Below the pieces are notes generated by a model. That model searched no databases and was not told the DNA's origin. It saw nothing but the letters and a program-made list of their open reading frames with translations. A program made the position numbers and the translations under genes. Below, piece by piece: positions 6,329 through 8,924 of a stretch of 8,924 nucleotides of DNA (the stretch's first letter is position 1; every line of letters starts with the position of its first letter). The stretch covers positions 1 to 8,924 of the forward strand of contig JAFAXJ010000320.1 in the NCBI GenBank assembly GCA_019241095.1, in the 5' to 3' direction. Source of the stretch: Verrucomicrobiota bacterium. Lineage in GTDB: Bacteria; Verrucomicrobiota; Verrucomicrobiia; Chthoniobacterales; JAFAMB01.

Positions 6329-7654
6329 TTATTGGTCCCGCCTTTGCCGTTCCGAATGTCCCGTCCGGCTTCGGCCTGAAGCATTTCTTTCAGTGCCTGG
6401 AACGGAATTGCTAAAGGTTTTCTGACGAAGCGGATGCGGGTAAGGGTATGGGCTATATCCCGGCCTTTCAGTCTCGGTAAAGTAATCTCGGCCGCGTTTC
6501 AAGTAATCTGCTGCGAGTTGCCCTTGGCCGCACTCGTCCGGCTGCCAATCAACGATTCCTGGATTGTTGAAATTACCTCCGCCATAATTTCCCCATATAT
6601 AAACCGGCTCTGTCCCTGGGCCTCCGTTGCGAAAGCTTTGCCCAATCTGCCGAGCTGCTGGATATTTAGTCTGACAGGGGATCTGGTTGCCACGCCGCCG
6701 AATATTGAAAACAGTCATCAGAATCTCCGATTTATCCCCCCACATCTGAGACTTGATATCGGGGATCCTATTGCCGCTGATAATCCCGGTCCCTCCGCGA
6801 ATATAGAAAAAATAGTTTAGATTCAGAGGATATTTTCCGCCTGATGCAGTGAAGATAAAATTATTCTGGTAAACTTCCCAATGCCGAGTGCCCGCCAGAC
6901 TGGTGTCCTGGCCATGGCTGGTTATTGCGGAGTTATCAAAAACGCAGTGTCTCACTACAGTCCGAGAATTATCGTCAAAATCGATTGCTTGAAGAAAAAG
7001 GTCCTTAAACGAGCAATCTTCCACATAGGTGTTTTTGGTTCCGGACGCGTCTTCTAAACCGAGCGTGGAGTTTGTCGTCCAAGATTTGCTTTCTGAAGGC
7101 GCTTTAAAGGCGATGCCGGAATTGTCTTGCGCGTTGGAGTAAAATTGGCAATTCCAGATTACCCCACCATTGGTTTGCCATTCAATAGAACGATATACCC
7201 CCGCTCCCTTGGTCTCAAAATAGCAATTGTGCAATAGGACCGGTTTCCCCCCATTACTACCCACAACCGTTAAATGAATGCCATGACCTCCGGCATCAAT
7301 CACTCGCAAGAAGCTGACCTGTGTCATTTGGACAGGACTTTCACGAATGGTAATAAGGGTTTCGGCACCGGAATCGTTGTTTAAGGTCACTCCCCCCTCT
7401 GATTGACCGCGCAACCATATACCATTGTTAATAGTGATCCCGGACCTCCAGGTGTAGCTGCCGTTTGGCAATTGTACGACCGAACCGGCGGGAGCTGCAT
7501 TGATTGCAGCTTGAGTATCGCGGGCACTGCCGTCACTCTGGAAAGTCCCCCGGTCGACTCTGTTGTAGGCGAATATTGTTTCGCAGAAGCAGGTCAGCGC
7601 GCTAAGCACCAAGCAGAACAGTAACATAACGGGAACTATGAAGATGCGGCACAA
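6329..7654 (-). CDS. Secreted pectate-lyase-like beta-helix protein (first of three)
   Basis: The protein has 441 residues from a TTG at 7654, or 432 from an ATG at 7627. The TTG is kept because it supplies the Arg of a signal peptide (MCRIFIVPVMLLFCLVLSAL) and overlaps the upstream glycosyltransferase stop by 19 bases; the ATG would start 8 bases after that stop. The mature part begins near residue 30 and shows SDGSARDTQAAINAAPAGS, VQLPNGSYTW and LRGQSEGGVTL, the opening of Pectate_lyase_3-like beta-helices. Rungs carry a Cys-x-Phe pattern (HNCYF 142-146, WNCQF 167-171, EDCSF 212-216, RHCVF 235-239). The best conserved block is DFDDNSRTVVRHC at 225-237, then SHGQDTS at 246-252. CQTKYP (327-332) and DECG (373-376) may pair. 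GRDYFTETERPGYSPYPYPH is shared with the second protein, but the last 31 residues are basic and unrelated to its Pro-rich tail. It probably acts on or binds the polymer in the periplasm or outside; the substrate is unknown. Confidence 0.87.
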   Translation of the reverse strand: MCRIFIVPVMLLFCLVLSALTCFCETIFAYNRVDRGTFQSDGSARDTQAAINAAPAGSVVQLPNGSYTWRSGITINNGIWLRGQSEGGVTLNNDSGAETLITIRESPVQMTQVSFLRVIDAGGHGIHLTVVGSNGGKPVLLHNCYFETKGAGVYRSIEWQTNGGVIWNCQFYSNAQDNSGIAFKAPSESKSWTTNSTLGLEDASGTKNTYVEDCSFKDLFLQAIDFDDNSRTVVRHCVFDNSAITSHGQDTSLAGTRHWEVYQNNFIFTASGGKYPLNLNYFFYIRGGTGIISGNRIPDIKSQMWGDKSEILMTVFNIRRRGNQIPCQTKYPAARQIGQSFRNGGPGTEPVYIWGNYGGGNFNNPGIVDWQPDECGQGQLAADYLKRGRDYFTETERPGYSPYPYPHPLRQKTFSNSVPGTERNASGRSRTGHSERQRRDQ

Positions 7655-8886
7655 CCAGTCAGCAACTGCTCATATACCCCACGTGTGACATGTGCGACCG
7701 TCGACCAGGAATACTTTCTGTTAGCAAGTGTGACGATCTCATCGCGTTTCTCGCAAAGACATCGATACAAGTCGCTGGCGAAATGATGTTCAATTTTTTC
7801 GGCTAGGTCGGCAGGATCTTTCGGGCGGCAGATCCAGCCGGTCTGTCCATCCAAGATGTCTTCCTGCAATGATCCTACGTCCGTAGCAATGACAGGCAGG
7901 CCAAAACTGAAAGCGAGAAAAGGCACCCCACTCTGGAATATCTGTACGTAAGGTATGATCACGACATCAGCCGCCTTGAAATAAATCTCCACCTCCTGGT
8001 CAGGAATAAAACCGATCTGCCGGACAAGACTGACTCCAGTCTCCTCGACCTTTCGCTCGATCATACGCCAATAATCTTGGCAGCCCTGCTTAACTTTTCC
8101 CGCTACGATTAAGCGCGGGGCGGAGTTGCGCTTTTCGAGATCTGCAATCGCGTCGATCAGGTACTCAAGGCCTTTATAAGGAGCGATTTGACCGAAGAAC
8201 AAAGCAGTTTTCTGCCCCGGGGAAATTCCGAGTCGCTCTCTTGCTTCTACTGCCGTCAATCCTGTTTTTGGGATTGTATTATTGATTCCAAACGGAATCA
8301 CGGTGATTTTTCGATCAGGCACTCGGAACTCGCTCCGTAGTTGCTCCTTCATTCTTTTTGTGTGCACAAGAAGGTGATTGGTCAGCATATACTGAATCCG
8401 AAGTGTTACCCGGTTGAGTAAGCTATCTTTTCCATCCCGCTGGGCAGCATTTACGTTATGAGCGGTAAAAACCACCTTCTTTCCGAGGAGTCGGTAAAAG
8501 AGCATTAGAAAGACGCGGTCGATAATCTCGAACTTATTGTTCCACAGAATGTGTAATACTGGGGCCGACGATGTTGCCGCATAATGGACCAGGCGAGCAT
8601 AATAGATCACAATCCTACTAATTTTTTCAAGTAGTTGGGCTCTGGTATTCTGGTCACCTCTGAGGTTGAGAAAGTTAATCAACGGAGTGCCATGCAACTC
8701 AGGCCCATCAACAGCATCGCTACCGATGAAGTCCAAAATGATGCTCTGGCCAACTAACGCTTGGGCGAGGCCAAGGGCGTAAGGCTTATCGTCGCCACCC
8801 GTAAGCAGACCAACCCGCAATAGACAACGAGTATATCTTTTCGCTTCGGAGCGAACCGTGCCAAGTTCGTCAAGACTAGTAGACAT
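7636..8886 (-). CDS. Family 4 glycosyltransferase (GT-B fold)
   Basis: This is a 416-residue protein with two Rossmann-like halves. The N-terminal acceptor half runs from RVGLLTGGDDKPYALGLAQA (24-43) to KKVVFTAHNVNA (136-147), the usual His-bearing strand of family 4. After VIPFGINN (196-203) the C-terminal donor half has ALFFGQIAPYKGLEYLIDAI (228-247), where Lys238 occupies the phosphate-binding position, then RLIVAGK (258-264), AADVVIIPY (305-313) and GLPVIATDVGSLQEDILDGQ (329-348). The family's EX7E motif is altered: the segment reads IFQSGVPFLAFSFGLPVIAT, with Gln318 and Ala325 in place of the two acidic residues, as in some other family 4 members. It should add a sugar from a nucleotide donor, with retention of configuration, in the cytoplasm; the sugar cannot be told. 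The ATG at 8886 is the only Met near the N-terminus and has no clear ribosome site. It is the first complete gene of the run, next to the right window edge. Confidence 0.92.
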   Translation of the reverse strand: MSTSLDELGTVRSEAKRYTRCLLRVGLLTGGDDKPYALGLAQALVGQSIILDFIGSDAVDGPELHGTPLINFLNLRGDQNTRAQLLEKISRIVIYYARLVHYAATSSAPVLHILWNNKFEIIDRVFLMLFYRLLGKKVVFTAHNVNAAQRDGKDSLLNRVTLRIQYMLTNHLLVHTKRMKEQLRSEFRVPDRKITVIPFGINNTIPKTGLTAVEARERLGISPGQKTALFFGQIAPYKGLEYLIDAIADLEKRNSAPRLIVAGKVKQGCQDYWRMIERKVEETGVSLVRQIGFIPDQEVEIYFKAADVVIIPYVQIFQSGVPFLAFSFGLPVIATDVGSLQEDILDGQTGWICRPKDPADLAEKIEHHFASDLYRCLCEKRDEIVTLANRKYSWSTVAHVTRGVYEQLLTGCAASS

Positions 8887-8924
8887 AGTATAAAACTAAC
8901 AGGTCAAATAACTTGCATCCCCGG

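Noticed and set aside
6329..6430. Possible frameshift near the end of the first beta-helix gene, since another frame reads KPLAIPFQALKEMLQAEAG to a later stop
   Set aside because: It does not restore similarity to the second protein's tail, and the conserved core ends before this point, so the annotated frame needs no correction.
5508..6820. Plus-strand open frames of about 107 and 128 codons opposite the first two beta-helix genes
   Set aside because: Both are antisense to well-supported genes and carry no domain signature or sensible start context.

Overview
The window is a piece of a bacterial surface-polysaccharide (exopolysaccharide or O-antigen-like) biosynthesis and export locus. All six complete genes and one partial gene read on the minus strand, so transcription runs from the right edge towards the left edge. 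In that order they are: a GT-B family 4 glycosyltransferase (8886-7636), three consecutive proteins predicted to be secreted right-handed parallel beta-helices (7654-6329, 6071-4659, 4541-2994), a Wzx/MOP-type polysaccharide flippase (2873-1395), a GT-A family 2 glycosyltransferase (1391-369), and the first 45 codons of a further probable glycosyltransferase running off the left edge (136-1).

The organism cannot be named from sequence alone. Moderate GC content, few recognisable Shine-Dalgarno sites, large secreted beta-helix proteins and a proline/threonine-rich tail ending in PPPPTGLHVVS suggest a soil-type Gram-negative such as Verrucomicrobiota or Acidobacteriota. This is a low-confidence inference.

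The glycosyltransferases would build a lipid-linked repeat unit on the cytoplasmic face of the inner membrane, and the flippase would move it across. The three beta-helix proteins would act outside the cytoplasm, perhaps cutting, epimerising, binding or anchoring the polymer. The first two are clearly a duplicated pair, about 60% identical by eye over their central ~110 residues. The third belongs to a different beta-helix subfamily. No polymerase (Wzy), chain-length regulator (Wzz/Wzc), export porin (Wza) or exosortase is visible, so the locus extends beyond the window.

Spacing divides the locus. The family 4 transferase overlaps or abuts the first beta-helix gene, and flippase and family 2 transferase are 3 bases apart. 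The gaps around the second and third beta-helix genes are longer (about 117-257 bases, depending on the start chosen). Two of these gaps hold strong symmetry elements: a 21-bp perfect palindrome ending 3 bases before the third beta-helix gene, and a 12-bp inverted repeat in the 5' region of the second. Two more inverted repeats lie between the family 2 transferase and the partial gene. I see no tRNA, rRNA, CRISPR, insertion sequence or convincing rho-independent terminator. No gene-free stretch reaches 300 bases; the longest is 137-368.
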